A stretch of 64,000 nucleotides of DNA. Source: Marinobacter orientalis (GTDB taxonomy: Bacteria > Pseudomonadota > Gammaproteobacteria > Pseudomonadales > Oleiphilaceae). Position numbers and translations under genes: made by a program. The number at the start of each line of letters is the position of its first letter. Positions within the stretch are counted from its first letter, which is position 1. The stretch spans positions 744,001 to 808,000 of the forward strand of contig NZ_SRZX01000001.1 of NCBI RefSeq assembly GCF_004792665.1, in the 5' to 3' direction. Shown here piece by piece: positions 9,648 to 18,310 of the stretch. The notes beneath the pieces are model-generated. The model did no database searches and was not told the origin of the DNA. It saw only the letters and a list, made by a program, of their open reading frames with translations.

Positions 9648-10382
9648 TCACCGGGGCAACCAGCTTTTCATCTGACGGATGATCCATTGCGGGTCATCCA
9701 GAGGCAGGTCATGGCCCGCGGAGGGATGCACTTTCAGCGTCCACTGCCAGCGCTGTTCAAACGCTTTACTGCATTGCCAGTGGACAATGCGGTCACCCTC
9801 GCTGGCCAGCAGCAGGGCATCCGGCAGCGGCCGATCAGGAACCGGCCTGAAAGTGGCTGCGGCTTTCAGTTGGGTCCAGGCAGTTCTGAAACTGACCGGG
9901 CGCTGGCGCTGGATACTGTACCAGTGTTTCACGGTCTGCAGACTGACTGGCCGGTTGCAGCTCAGCCGCAGGATATCCGCTTCGCGATCAAACAGTTCAC
10001 GGCGGGATAACAGCCGGACAATACGGGGCCAAGCGCGCGGTTTCATCCTGTGCCACGGCCGGCTGAAGGCTGAACTGGTATTGATCAGTACCAGATTCTG
10101 GATTTCTCCCGGCAGCGCATGCTGCGCCCAGTCCAGCGCGACCATCCCCCCAATGGAGAGCCCCAGCAGGCTGTAGGGACCGGGAATATGTCCGACGCTG
10201 AGCCTGACTCTCTCGCGAATGGCAGCAATGCTCTCTGGACAGGGATCATTGAAATGCACGCCAGTACCCGGAAGATCCACCAGATGAAAATGTTGTCCAG
10301 GGAAAGCATCTGCAAGCAACCGTGGAAACTTGCCCCAGTGTGATTGCTCCCGGGTGAGTCCACGTAACAGAATCCAGTGCAT
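9648..10382 (-). CDS. Alpha/beta hydrolase
   Basis: A 244-residue protein starting MHWILLRGLTREQ. It has the oxyanion strand HWILLRGLT, the nucleophile elbow GLSIGGM (Ser), a likely acid in LLASEGDRIVHW and the catalytic His in PSAGHDLPLDDP. The size and single-domain layout resemble BioH or other small esterases, but no biotin genes are nearby, so I leave it unnamed. The frame is open for 189 nt upstream; that part has no family similarity I can see, and the ATG at 10382 begins at the first beta strand. Confidence 0.78.
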   Translation of the reverse strand: MHWILLRGLTREQSHWGKFPRLLADAFPGQHFHLVDLPGTGVHFNDPCPESIAAIRERVRLSVGHIPGPYSLLGLSIGGMVALDWAQHALPGEIQNLVLINTSSAFSRPWHRMKPRAWPRIVRLLSRRELFDREADILRLSCNRPVSLQTVKHWYSIQRQRPVSFRTAWTQLKAAATFRPVPDRPLPDALLLASEGDRIVHWQCSKAFEQRWQWTLKVHPSAGHDLPLDDPQWIIRQMKSWLPR

Positions 10383-10761
10383 CGTTGGTGAAGATTCCCG
10401 TATCAGTGAGCGATAGCGCCTCCCCAAGCATGGACTCCCGATCTTCCCGCAGCAACCGCTTCCATGGCTGACAGCGGTGCTGACGGGAAAACCGATAAAG
10501 GTCCGGTGAATTCCCGATGCCCCCTGCGAGGTCGGGAATTGAGGCAATAAATCGCTCTTTGTGGGTATCATTTTACATTAATAGCTTGTAACTCCCGCTC
10601 AGAGCGTTACTCTTGCAGATACGTAGTAACCGAGGCTGTACCGTTTGTCTTGTCTTTTTAACGCACAACCAATTCAATGCCTTCACTTGTCGAGCGGTCT
10701 TCCGTACCCCTCGGGCGGTTGCTTTCCCACGTATTTTAAAAAACCAGAAGGATAACCAACC
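10383..10761. promoter_or_regulatory. 379-nt non-coding gap upstream of the betaine transporter operon
   Basis: This is the only gap above 300 nt. It lies between two divergent genes, so it should hold promoters for both. I see an AT-rich stretch around 10565-10590 and a clean Shine-Dalgarno, AGAAGGA, about 9 nt before the ATG at 10762. I could not place convincing -35/-10 boxes, operators or a small gene. Long leaders upstream of osmoprotectant importers are common and may matter for osmotic control, which is inference. Confidence 0.4.
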
Positions 10762-11730
10762 ATGCGTAAACTAACGCCTGTCGCGCTGCTGTGCGCGATG
10801 TCCGTTCCCGCACTTGCCCAGGCTGAATGCGACGAAGTCTCAATCACTGAAATGGGCTGGGCCTCCAATGCCGTTGTCACCGGCGTGGCCAAATTCATCA
10901 TGGAGCAGGGCTACGGTTGTGACGTAACTGTGGTTCCTTCGGACACTGTTCCGGCCGTTACCTCGGTCGCGGAAAACGGTGAGCCGGACATTGTCACCGA
11001 GCTGTGGCTCAACTCTGCCGGCGAGGCTTACCTGGAACTGGAAGAGCAGGGCAAGATCGAGCGCGTAGCAGAGGTGCTGGACCCGGGTGGTGTTGAAGGC
11101 TGGTGGATTCCGACCTACCTGGCCGAGGAGCACCCGGAGCTGACCACCATCGAAGGGGTCATGGAAAATCCCGAACTGGTGGGCAATCAGTTTAACAACT
11201 GCCCCAGTGGCTGGGGCTGCCGTGTAGTCAACGACAATCTGATCGAAGCGCTCGATCTGGAAAGCGCCGGCATTGAGGTATTCAACCACGGCTCCGGTGA
11301 GACGCTGGCTTCCTCCATGGCCTCAGCGGTCCAGTCCGAGGAACCCTGGTTCGGCTACTACTGGGGCCCGACCGTGCCACTGGGCAAATACGACATGACC
11401 CGCGTTGATCTGGGAGAGTACAAACCCGAAGTCCACACCCGCAACCAGAGCCAGGATACAGAGAATCCGGGTGTGTCTGACTTCCCTGCGGCAACAGTTC
11501 TGACGTCCATCACCACCGACTTCCAGGATCGCCAGCCGGAAGTGGCGGAAATGCTCAGTCACATGACGTTCAAGACGGAAACCATGAGCCAACTGCTGGC
11601 GTGGATGGATTCCAATAATGCCTCTGCTGAAGAAGCAGCCGTGTATTACCTGAGTAACAACAGTGACGAGTGGTCAAGCTGGCTGAACGATTCAGCCAGG
11701 AAACGCCTCGCTGCGGTAATGGGCGAGTAA
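10762..11730 (+). CDS. Glycine betaine/proline ABC transporter, substrate-binding protein
   Basis: A 322-residue exported protein with signal peptide MRKLTPVALLCAMSVPALAQA. The mature part has the OpuAC/ProX-like pattern ITEMGWASNAVVTGVAKFI, PDIVTELWLNSAG, WWIPTYLAE and GYYWGPTVPLGKYDM, with several aromatic residues that could cage a quaternary ammonium group. It binds compatible solutes in the periplasm. The permease and ATPase genes follow on the same strand after a 12-bp hairpin. Confidence 0.85.
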   Translation: MRKLTPVALLCAMSVPALAQAECDEVSITEMGWASNAVVTGVAKFIMEQGYGCDVTVVPSDTVPAVTSVAENGEPDIVTELWLNSAGEAYLELEEQGKIERVAEVLDPGGVEGWWIPTYLAEEHPELTTIEGVMENPELVGNQFNNCPSGWGCRVVNDNLIEALDLESAGIEVFNHGSGETLASSMASAVQSEEPWFGYYWGPTVPLGKYDMTRVDLGEYKPEVHTRNQSQDTENPGVSDFPAATVLTSITTDFQDRQPEVAEMLSHMTFKTETMSQLLAWMDSNNASAEEAAVYYLSNNSDEWSSWLNDSARKRLAAVMGE

Positions 11731-11745
11731 ACGCTCGCCTACCCT

Positions 11746-11775
11746 GACAGGGGCCGGCCCTCCCCGGCCCCTGTC
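11746..11775 (+). terminator. 12-bp intra-operon stem-loop after the binding-protein gene
   Basis: GACAGGGGCCGG at 11746-11757 pairs perfectly with CCGGCCCCTGTC at 11764-11775 around a 6-nt loop. No U-tract follows. Stem-loops in this position in ABC importer operons usually protect the 3' end of the binding-protein mRNA, giving more binding protein than membrane subunits. Confidence 0.75.
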
Positions 11776-11839
11776 AAATCCCTAACGAAAAACCCGAAAT
11801 GAGCTTTACTTACCTGAATGCGACGGGAACCTACCGCTA

Positions 11840-12874
11840 ATGGCTGCCTACGATTTCATATTTTCATCACTGGGACTGGAAGACTGGTGTGCAGAAGGAC
11901 AAAGCGACGCGCCCATGTCGATGGCTGCATTACTGCAGAAAACCCAGGGAACAACCGGTGAACCCGAATCCCTCTGGGATACCCCTTTTCCCTCCATGAA
12001 CGCGCTCAATGAGTCCTGTGCGGCTTTCCCCAAATCCCGGGAACTTACAAAGGGTCTTGAAGAGGGCTTTCTGTCCATCAAGGACAGTCTGAGCGTTGTT
12101 CTGGATCCTTTGACCCAGCCCCTGAGCTGGGCTCTGGACGGCACACTCTACGGCATGCTGAATACGCCCTGGTGGATCGTCATACCGATACTCCTGGCCG
12201 TGGTTTTCTTTGTTACCAAATCCTGGAAACTGGTTGGCTTCGTCGCAGTGAGCCTGTGCCTGCTGGCCTTTATCGACTACTACCGTTACGCCATGGAGAC
12301 ACTTGCCATCATCTTTGTGTGTGCCTTCCTGTGCGTGCTGTTCGGGGTGCCCATCGGCATAGCCATGTCCCGCAGTAACATGATGCAGCGCCTGACGGTT
12401 CCCGTGCTGGATATGCTGCAGACACTGCCACCCTTTGTGTATCTCATTCCGCTGATTTTCCTGTTCAGCGTGACCGAATCCAAGTTGTATGGCATCGCCA
12501 TTATTCTCTACGCCATTGTGCCGGTTATCCGCCTCACCAACCTGGGCATCCGTCTGGTGGACAAGGACGTGATTGAAGCCGCTGACGCCTTCGGCATGAC
12601 CAGCCATCAAAAACTGTTCAAGGTCCAGATTCCTCTGGCACTGCCCAACATCATGGCGGGGGTGAACCAGACCATCATGATGAGTCTTGCCATGGTAGTC
12701 ATTGCCTCCCTGGTCTCGGCACCGGGGCTCGGGGTGCTGGTGCTTCAGGGCATTCGCAACCTGGAACTCGGCGTCGGGCTCGTTGCCGGCCTGGGTATCG
12801 TTATCCTGGCGGTTATCCTTGACCGGGTAACCAAGGCCTCACTGGCGCGGATCAACGCCTCACAAAATCAGTAA
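11840..12874 (+). CDS. Glycine betaine/proline ABC transporter, permease
   Basis: A 344-residue membrane protein. The first 110 or so residues are polar, as in ProW-type permeases. About six or seven hydrophobic segments follow from WWIVIPILLAVVFFV onward. The coupling (EAA) loop reads EAADAFGMTSHQKLFKVQIP and contacts the ATPase. It sits between the binding-protein and ATPase genes, 11 nt before the latter. Confidence 0.88.
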   Translation: MAAYDFIFSSLGLEDWCAEGQSDAPMSMAALLQKTQGTTGEPESLWDTPFPSMNALNESCAAFPKSRELTKGLEEGFLSIKDSLSVVLDPLTQPLSWALDGTLYGMLNTPWWIVIPILLAVVFFVTKSWKLVGFVAVSLCLLAFIDYYRYAMETLAIIFVCAFLCVLFGVPIGIAMSRSNMMQRLTVPVLDMLQTLPPFVYLIPLIFLFSVTESKLYGIAIILYAIVPVIRLTNLGIRLVDKDVIEAADAFGMTSHQKLFKVQIPLALPNIMAGVNQTIMMSLAMVVIASLVSAPGLGVLVLQGIRNLELGVGLVAGLGIVILAVILDRVTKASLARINASQNQ

Positions 12875-12885
12875 GGGAGCGAATT

Positions 12886-13944
12886 GTGGACCGGAATATC
12901 AAGATTTCCATCCGGAACCTGTACAAGATCTTCGGCCCTGATCCGGTAGCTGCGCTGGAGCACGTACGCGGCGGGATGGGCAAGGCTGAACTGCTGGAGA
13001 AACACCACCATGTACTGGGCCTCCAGGACATCAACGTGGATATGCATGAAGGCGAGATTACCGTCATTATGGGGCTCTCCGGCTCCGGCAAGTCCACGCT
13101 GATACGCCATCTGAACCGGCTGATCGAACCCACCGCGGGTGAGGTGCAGGTGGATGGCGAGGACGTGCTGCGATTCAACGAGGACCAACTGAGGAAACTC
13201 CGGCGGGAACGGATGTCGATGGTTTTCCAGAAGTTTGCGCTGCTGCCCCACAAGACAGTATTGGAAAATGCCGGTATGGCGCTGCTGGTCCGGGGTTACT
13301 CCGCAAACGAATTCGAAGGCGAAGCAAAAAAATGGCTTGCCCGGGTAGGCCTGGAAGGCAATGAATATCAATACCCGCATCAGCTCTCCGGCGGCATGCA
13401 ACAACGCGTGGGGATTGCCCGTGCGCTGGCATCGAACTCACCCATCATGCTGATGGACGAGGCCTTTTCGGCACTGGACCCGCTGATTCGCTCCGACATG
13501 CAGGACCTGCTGCTGGAACTGCAGGACGAGCTGCAGAAAACCGTTGTGTTCATCACCCACGATCTGGACGAATCCCTGAAACTGGCGGATCACCTGGTCA
13601 TCCTCAAGGATGGCCACATCGTCCAGCAGGGCGAACCCCAGGAAATCCTTATGAATCCCAACGACCCCTACATCACCGACTTCATCAGCGACATCAACCG
13701 CGCCCGCGTCCTGCGTGTACGCTCGATCATGAAGAAAACCACCGAAGCGCCGGAGAAGTGTGCCGGCGATATTTCCGAACGCGAAAACCTGGAATCCGTG
13801 ATAGGCCGGTCTGATGGCGACACCGACCTTGTCTATCGCGTGGTCAGAAAAGGCAAACAGGTGGGCGTCCTTGAGATGAAGGAACTGGTCAAGGCACTTG
13901 TACCGCTGGACACCTCCGAGGGTGATGCGCGAAGCCGCTACTGA
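12886..13944 (+). CDS. Glycine betaine/proline ABC transporter, ATP-binding protein
   Basis: A 352-residue ATPase with Walker A GLSGSGKST, signature LSGGMQQRVGIARAL, Walker B LMDEAFSALD and the switch His in FITHDLDE. After the ATPase domain a C-terminal tail (about 275-352, including VYRVVRKGKQVGVLEMKELV) looks like a short CBS-type regulatory domain, as in OpuAA/ProV proteins that sense ionic strength. The start is GTG at 12886 behind GGGAG. Confidence 0.9.
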   Translation: MDRNIKISIRNLYKIFGPDPVAALEHVRGGMGKAELLEKHHHVLGLQDINVDMHEGEITVIMGLSGSGKSTLIRHLNRLIEPTAGEVQVDGEDVLRFNEDQLRKLRRERMSMVFQKFALLPHKTVLENAGMALLVRGYSANEFEGEAKKWLARVGLEGNEYQYPHQLSGGMQQRVGIARALASNSPIMLMDEAFSALDPLIRSDMQDLLLELQDELQKTVVFITHDLDESLKLADHLVILKDGHIVQQGEPQEILMNPNDPYITDFISDINRARVLRVRSIMKKTTEAPEKCAGDISERENLESVIGRSDGDTDLVYRVVRKGKQVGVLEMKELVKALVPLDTSEGDARSRY

Positions 13945-14034
13945 TCCGGCGTTCTGAACAGATGACAAAACCACAGACAGGGGACTATGATTCAATGGTA
14001 GCCGTATTCCCGCGGTGCCCCCCGGACAACGATC

Positions 14035-14898
14035 ATGTCCAGACCTGTCGTTATAATATTTGCGGCAATACTCCTTACAGGCTGCTCTCAGCCGGATGGC
14101 GACCCGGTTGATGCGGTTGCGCAAACCTCCAGCGGGTTTTCTGCCGGTGAACAGGCATCCCTCTCCATAACCGGGGGACGGGCAGACACCATAGTGATCG
14201 CGGCCGCCCCCCGGTGCCCGCACAACTGTGAAGCCGGAAGTGATCACGAGGGGTACCTGGTAGATCTTGCCCGCGACATCCTTGCCGAGGCAGGTTACAC
14301 CGTGGAGTACATCAACCTGAGTTGGGCAAGAGCTCTGCAGATGACCCGCGAAGGCCAACTGGACGCGGTGGTCGGCGCCTTCATCACCGACGCACCGGAT
14401 TTGGTTTTCCCCGACACTCCCCAGGGTCACTCATCCGTTGCACTGTTCACTCATCCGGACAACACCTGGCATTACAGCGGCATTGAATCCCTGGAAGGCC
14501 AGCAGCTGCTGGTAATCAACGGGTACTCGTACACCGAAGTTCTGGACAGCTACATCAGGCAGCATCAGGCTGACCAGGAGAAGGTATGGGTGATTTCCGG
14601 CCCATCCCCACTGAACCGGGCCATCGAACTCCTGGACCAGGTTCGCACGGACATTTTCGTTGAAGACAGGTACGTCATGGACTGGTGGGCCATGAGTACC
14701 GGAAAGACCGACAACCGGCCCCGCGAAGCGGGACTGATTGACGGGTCCGACACCTTTGTAGCGTTCTCCCCGGCGCGGAAAGATGCGAAAAAGCTGGCAC
14801 AACTGCTTTCGGACGGCACCCGTCAGCGGATTGAGGATGGCCGCGCCCAGCAGATCTTCGACAACTACGGGCTCACGCTGCGAAGTCAATCACCCTGA
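14035..14898 (+). CDS. Extracellular solute-binding lipoprotein (SBP_bac_3-like)
   Basis: A 287-residue protein with a lipoprotein signal (VVIIFAAILLTGCSQ; lipobox LTGC). It then has the family-3 solute-binding fold: a first strand, a short CPHNCEAGSDHEGYLVDLA segment with a Cys pair, and LDAVVGAFITDAPDLVF. The ligand is not evident. No permease of the amino-acid type is adjacent, so it may be a stand-alone receptor or work with a remote transporter. It starts 90 nt after the betaine operon. Confidence 0.72.
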   Translation: MSRPVVIIFAAILLTGCSQPDGDPVDAVAQTSSGFSAGEQASLSITGGRADTIVIAAAPRCPHNCEAGSDHEGYLVDLARDILAEAGYTVEYINLSWARALQMTREGQLDAVVGAFITDAPDLVFPDTPQGHSSVALFTHPDNTWHYSGIESLEGQQLLVINGYSYTEVLDSYIRQHQADQEKVWVISGPSPLNRAIELLDQVRTDIFVEDRYVMDWWAMSTGKTDNRPREAGLIDGSDTFVAFSPARKDAKKLAQLLSDGTRQRIEDGRAQQIFDNYGLTLRSQSP

Positions 14899-14904
14899 TA
14901 TACT

Positions 14905-14935
14905 GTGGTCAGGGCTGTCATCAGCAGCTGACCAC
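14905..14935 (+). terminator. Stem-loop after the solute-binding lipoprotein gene
   Basis: GTGGTCAG at 14905-14912 pairs with CTGACCAC at 14928-14935, and an inner GCTG/CAGC pairing extends the stem. It lies 7 nt after the stop codon. There is no strong U-tract, so this may be a weak terminator or an mRNA 3' stabilising stem. Confidence 0.55.
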
Positions 14936-15021
14936 GTCCGTGGAATTCAAAGCGGTCCGTTACCATTTCCCGCGTTAAAGCATTACGCTTAGGCCATTGG
15001 AATTCTGGAGCACACAACGTC

Positions 15022-15759
15022 ATGGCCATCAAACTATACCAGTTTGCAATATCCCATTACTGCGAGAAGGTTCGCTGGGCACTGGATTATAAAGGGCTGA
15101 GCTACGAGACCATCAGCCTTTTGCCCGGCCAGCACGTAAAAACCATTCGCAAACTCACCGGCAGGGAGTCGTCAGTACCGGTGCTGGATCATGACGGCCA
15201 CCGGGTTCAGGGATCCAGGGAAATCATCGACTACCTTGATGAAACCTTCCCCGACAATGCGCTGACACCGGCGGACCCCGAAGCCCGCCAAGTTGCTCTG
15301 GCCTGGGAGCAGCGGCTGGATGATGAAGTAGGGCCTGCCGTGCGCTGCTATTCCTACCACCATTTTCTGCAGCGTCCCAGGGTAGTGGTGCCCCTGCTGG
15401 CCGCAGGCACCCCCTTCTACAACCGGATTCTGCTGAAACTGGCTTTCAGCCGGGTAGATGAGATCATGCGCAAGTGGATGAAAATCAATGAAAAGACAGC
15501 AGAACGGTCACGGGAAACCATGGAAGCCTACCTGACAGAACTGGCCCATGCGTACCAGGAGAAACCCTTCCTCGCGGGCGACAGCTTCTCCCGCGCAGAT
15601 CTCGCCGCTGCGGCGCTGTTTGCGCCCATGTTCCAGCCCGGGCAATACCCGGTTCCCTGGCCCAAACCGGCCAGAATCCCCCGCGACATCAAGGTCTGGC
15701 TGGATCAGTGGCAGCCGCAGATCCAGCCCCTGGAGAAGCTCTACGCCGCTAATCGCTGA
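15022..15759 (+). CDS. Glutathione S-transferase family protein
   Basis: A 245-residue protein with an N-terminal thioredoxin-like domain (IKLYQFAISHYCEKVRWAL, SSVPVLDHDG, SREIIDYLDE) and a longer C-terminal helical domain with the capping-box pattern LAGDSFSRADLAAAALF. The CxxK-like site HYCEKV resembles omega/lambda-type GSTs with a catalytic Cys rather than Ser or Tyr. Its substrate is unknown. The next gene is a truncated remnant whose coding part begins about 30-50 nt after this stop. Confidence 0.82.
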   Translation: MAIKLYQFAISHYCEKVRWALDYKGLSYETISLLPGQHVKTIRKLTGRESSVPVLDHDGHRVQGSREIIDYLDETFPDNALTPADPEARQVALAWEQRLDDEVGPAVRCYSYHHFLQRPRVVVPLLAAGTPFYNRILLKLAFSRVDEIMRKWMKINEKTAERSRETMEAYLTELAHAYQEKPFLAGDSFSRADLAAAALFAPMFQPGQYPVPWPKPARIPRDIKVWLDQWQPQIQPLEKLYAANR

Positions 15760-15792
15760 GCGTCTGCCGCCGTTCCCTGCCGGCAGAACGCC

Positions 15793-16248
15793 ACTAATAT
15801 TTTTAATGGCATGTGGATGTTCTACCTGCCCCTCGCGTTTATCGGTTTCAATCCGGTGTGGATCGGCATTGCCTACGCCCTGTCACTGGTTTACCGGTTC
15901 TTCATTCACACTACCCTCGTGAGCCAATTGCCACGCTGGGTGGAAGCGGTGTTCAGTACGCCAAGCCATCACCGGGTTCACCACGGCCGCAATCCGGGCT
16001 ACATCGACCGCAACTACGGCGGCACGTTGATAGTCTGCGACCGGCTGTTCGGCACCTTCGTGGCCGAGGATGAACAGGCACCGCCGGAGTACGGCATCAC
16101 CCGCCCGGTGCATTCCAATAATCTTCTGGTGCTGTGGACCCATGAATACATGGATCTGTTCAGGGCCATCGCCCGACCTGGAGGTGGCCTGCTTTCACGT
16201 CTGAAGCATCTGTGGAAACCGCCGGAATGGGACAGAGACGTGGAATAG
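15793..16248 (+). pseudogene. 5'-truncated sterol desaturase / fatty acid hydroxylase family remnant
   Basis: The frame encodes only the C-terminal part of a di-iron membrane hydroxylase. It has two hydrophobic stretches (MWMFYLPLAFIGFNPVW and YALSLVYRFF), the FFIHT element and the last His box SHHRVHHGRN. Full-length relatives are about 280 residues or more with earlier His boxes; here the N-terminal half is absent, and similarity begins at about 15793, just after the GST gene. The ATG at 15811 gives 145 residues but has no Shine-Dalgarno. The missing metal ligands make activity unlikely. It looks like a deletion or integration scar. Confidence 0.75.
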
Positions 16249-16304
16249 GCGCACAAATCCCGGGGAGCTTGGGATAACCGGCCGTTTCCGATAGCATCTA
16301 TCGT

Positions 16305-16679
16305 ATGAGTCCTGAAAAAAGCAAACCCTGTGCCGTTCTGGTCCGGCCGCGTCTCTACATTGGCGACGGCATCACCGTCGGGCCCGGCAAGATTGACCTG
16401 CTGCGCGCGGTCGGCGTGACACGCTCCATGGCGGCCGCGGCCCGTTCGCTCGGCATTCCTTACAAGCGTGCCTGGCTACTGATCAACACCTTGAACGAAG
16501 GATTTGGCCAGCCGGTTGTGGCAACTGCAACGGGTGGCAAAGGTGGTGGTGGCGCATCCCTGACCACCCTCGGGCAGGAACTGGTGGTCGCTTACGACGC
16601 ACTGGAAGAACGCCTCAACACTGAGGCCGCACCCGAGTTGGAAGCGCTGCGCAGGCTGGCCAACTGCTGCCAATTTTGA
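16305..16679 (+). CDS. ModE-like DNA-binding protein, N-terminal domain only
   Basis: A 124-residue protein matching the winged-helix domain of ModE: RPRLYIGDGITVGPGKIDLLRAV, then the HTH TRSMAAAARSLGIPYKRAWLLI and GGKGGGGASLTTLGQELV. Full ModE proteins add two molybdate-binding Mop domains (about 260 residues in total), which are absent here. It therefore cannot sense molybdate by the usual Mop route. It sits directly upstream of modABC and of a ModE-type palindrome, so it is the likely regulator of this operon. Confidence 0.85.
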   Translation: MSPEKSKPCAVLVRPRLYIGDGITVGPGKIDLLRAVGVTRSMAAAARSLGIPYKRAWLLINTLNEGFGQPVVATATGGKGGGGASLTTLGQELVVAYDALEERLNTEAAPELEALRRLANCCQF

Positions 16680-16707
16680 TTTTCGTCATATACTGGTACC
16701 CGAGTTG

Positions 16708-16751
16708 CGCTACACTTCGCGTTATGTCTTTTTTGACTTAACGCTGTAGCG
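16708..16751. promoter_or_regulatory. ModE-type operator upstream of modA
   Basis: CGTTATGT (16720-16727) and ACTTAACG (16736-16743) form an inverted repeat around an 8-nt spacer. This is close to the E. coli ModE box layout CGTTATAT-N8-ACATAACG. An outer pair, CGCTACA (16708-16714) and TGTAGCG (16745-16751), extends the symmetry. It lies about 70 nt before modA, fitting repression of molybdate uptake when molybdate is plentiful. Confidence 0.72.
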
Positions 16752-16822
16752 AACCCGAGAAAACGACAAAACATAGTATGGCGGGCTCTTGTGTGCCACT
16801 GCCCAATGAAAGGAACTCAGCC

Positions 16823-17578
16823 ATGAAACTGCTGCGCCCCTTATTGCTCACCTGGTCGCTACTGTTCGCTATGGCCGCCCATGCCGACAAGTTCACCATA
16901 GCAGCGGCCTCCGACTTGCGCTTTGCACTTGACGATATTCTTGAGGTTTATCGCCACGATCATCCTGAACACGAGATCGCGGTGGTCTATGGCTCATCAG
17001 GCAAGATGACGACACAGATCATGAACGGTGCTCCATATGACCTCTTTTTCTCCGCGGACATCTCATTCCCGCAAAGGCTCAAGGCAGAGGGCTTCACGGC
17101 CACCGATCCGGCCATCTACGCCATCGGCCGCATCGTGATCTGGAGCAACACGCTGGATGCATCGGAACTCACGTTAGGGGAGCTGCCCACCGAGCCACAC
17201 ATCAGGCGCATCGCCATCGCCCAACCCTCGCATGCCCCCTACGGCCTGCGCGCACAGGAGGCGCTGCGGGCAACGGGCGCATGGGAGGCGGTACAGCCGA
17301 AACTGGTGTTTGGTGAAAACATCGCCCATACCGCGCAGATGGTCGAATCCGGCGCTGCGGACGTTGGCATCATCGCGCTGTCGCTAGCGAAGTTTCCTGA
17401 TATGGCCAGGCACCCACACCATCTCATTGATGAAAAGCTCCACAATCCGTTAACGCAGGGCTATATCGTCACAAAGCGCGGGGACAACAAGCCGCCAGTA
17501 GCGGACTTCGCACATTACATGGAGACCGACGCAGCGCACCAGATCATGGAGCGCTATGGATTCGTGATGCCCGAGTAA
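16823..17578 (+). CDS. modA: Molybdate ABC transporter, periplasmic binding protein
   Basis: A 251-residue exported protein with signal peptide MKLLRPLLLTWSLLFAMAAHA. Oxyanion-binding segments are AAASDLRFAL and VVYGSSGKM (the Ser residues that hydrogen-bond molybdate), with DVGIIALSLA near the C-terminus. I chose ATG 16823, behind AAAGGAA, over the in-frame ATG at 16778. It is the first gene of modABC; tungstate binding is also possible in this family. Confidence 0.92.
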   Translation: MKLLRPLLLTWSLLFAMAAHADKFTIAAASDLRFALDDILEVYRHDHPEHEIAVVYGSSGKMTTQIMNGAPYDLFFSADISFPQRLKAEGFTATDPAIYAIGRIVIWSNTLDASELTLGELPTEPHIRRIAIAQPSHAPYGLRAQEALRATGAWEAVQPKLVFGENIAHTAQMVESGAADVGIIALSLAKFPDMARHPHHLIDEKLHNPLTQGYIVTKRGDNKPPVADFAHYMETDAAHQIMERYGFVMPE

Positions 17579-17623
17579 CGGAAAGGGAACGCGTCACTAC
17601 GCACTCAAGACTGAGAGAACTCC

Positions 17624-18310
17624 ATGCTCGAACTTAGCCCCGCGGACTGGCAGGCGATTGAAGTCACCCTCCGGCTCTGTTTCTACACGACGCTGATCCT
17701 GCTTATCATCGCAACACCCATTGCATGGTGGCTGTCGAGCGGTCAATCGGCTGCGCGGGTCGCGGTCCAGGCGATCGTCGCACTGCCGCTGGTGCTGCCC
17801 CCGACGGTGCTCGGCTTTTACATGCTGATCGTGCTCGGACCGCGTGGTGTGATCGGCGGCACGCTTGAATCCTTTGGGTTGCATCACCTCGCCTTTACCT
17901 TCGAGGGTATACTGATCGCCTCGGTGCTGTACTCGATGCCGTTCGCGGTCCAGCCGCTGGCCGAGGCTTTCGGCAATCTCGGGCGCCGGCCCGTCGAGGT
18001 CGCGAGCAGTCTCGGTGCCGGTCTGATCGACCGTTTTATCACCGTCATCCTGCCACTGACCAAGGGTGGCTTCGTTGTGGCCGCCACCCTCACTTTCGCG
18101 CACACGTTGGGTGAGTTTGGCGTCATCCTCATGCTCGGTGGCAGTATTCCCGGCGAGACCAGGGTCCTGTCCGTGCTGATTTACGACCACGCTGAGGCGA
18201 TGAACTATGAATCTGCGCACCGGCTGTCACTGATGCTGCTGATCTTCGCGTTCTTCACATTGTTCGTTGTTTATAGCCTGACCCGTCGCTTCAAGGTAGC
18301 CAAGATATGA
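17624..18310 (+). CDS. modB: Molybdate ABC transporter, permease
   Basis: A 228-residue protein with about five hydrophobic segments and the ABC coupling loop EVASSLGAGLIDRFITVILP. The family signature TFAHTLGEFGVILMLGGSIP is clear. It overlaps modC by 4 nt (ATGA), showing translational coupling. Confidence 0.94.
   Translation: MLELSPADWQAIEVTLRLCFYTTLILLIIATPIAWWLSSGQSAARVAVQAIVALPLVLPPTVLGFYMLIVLGPRGVIGGTLESFGLHHLAFTFEGILIASVLYSMPFAVQPLAEAFGNLGRRPVEVASSLGAGLIDRFITVILPLTKGGFVVAATLTFAHTLGEFGVILMLGGSIPGETRVLSVLIYDHAEAMNYESAHRLSLMLLIFAFFTLFVVYSLTRRFKVAKI

Noticed and set aside
13438..14430. 330-codon minus-strand ORF opposite the betaine ATPase end and the lipoprotein gene
   Set aside because: No motifs; it overlaps two genes supported by Walker and lipobox motifs.
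16305..16679. LysR-type regulator
   Set aside because: The length and the GGKGGGGASLT segment fit the ModE N-terminal domain, and the neighbours are modABC.
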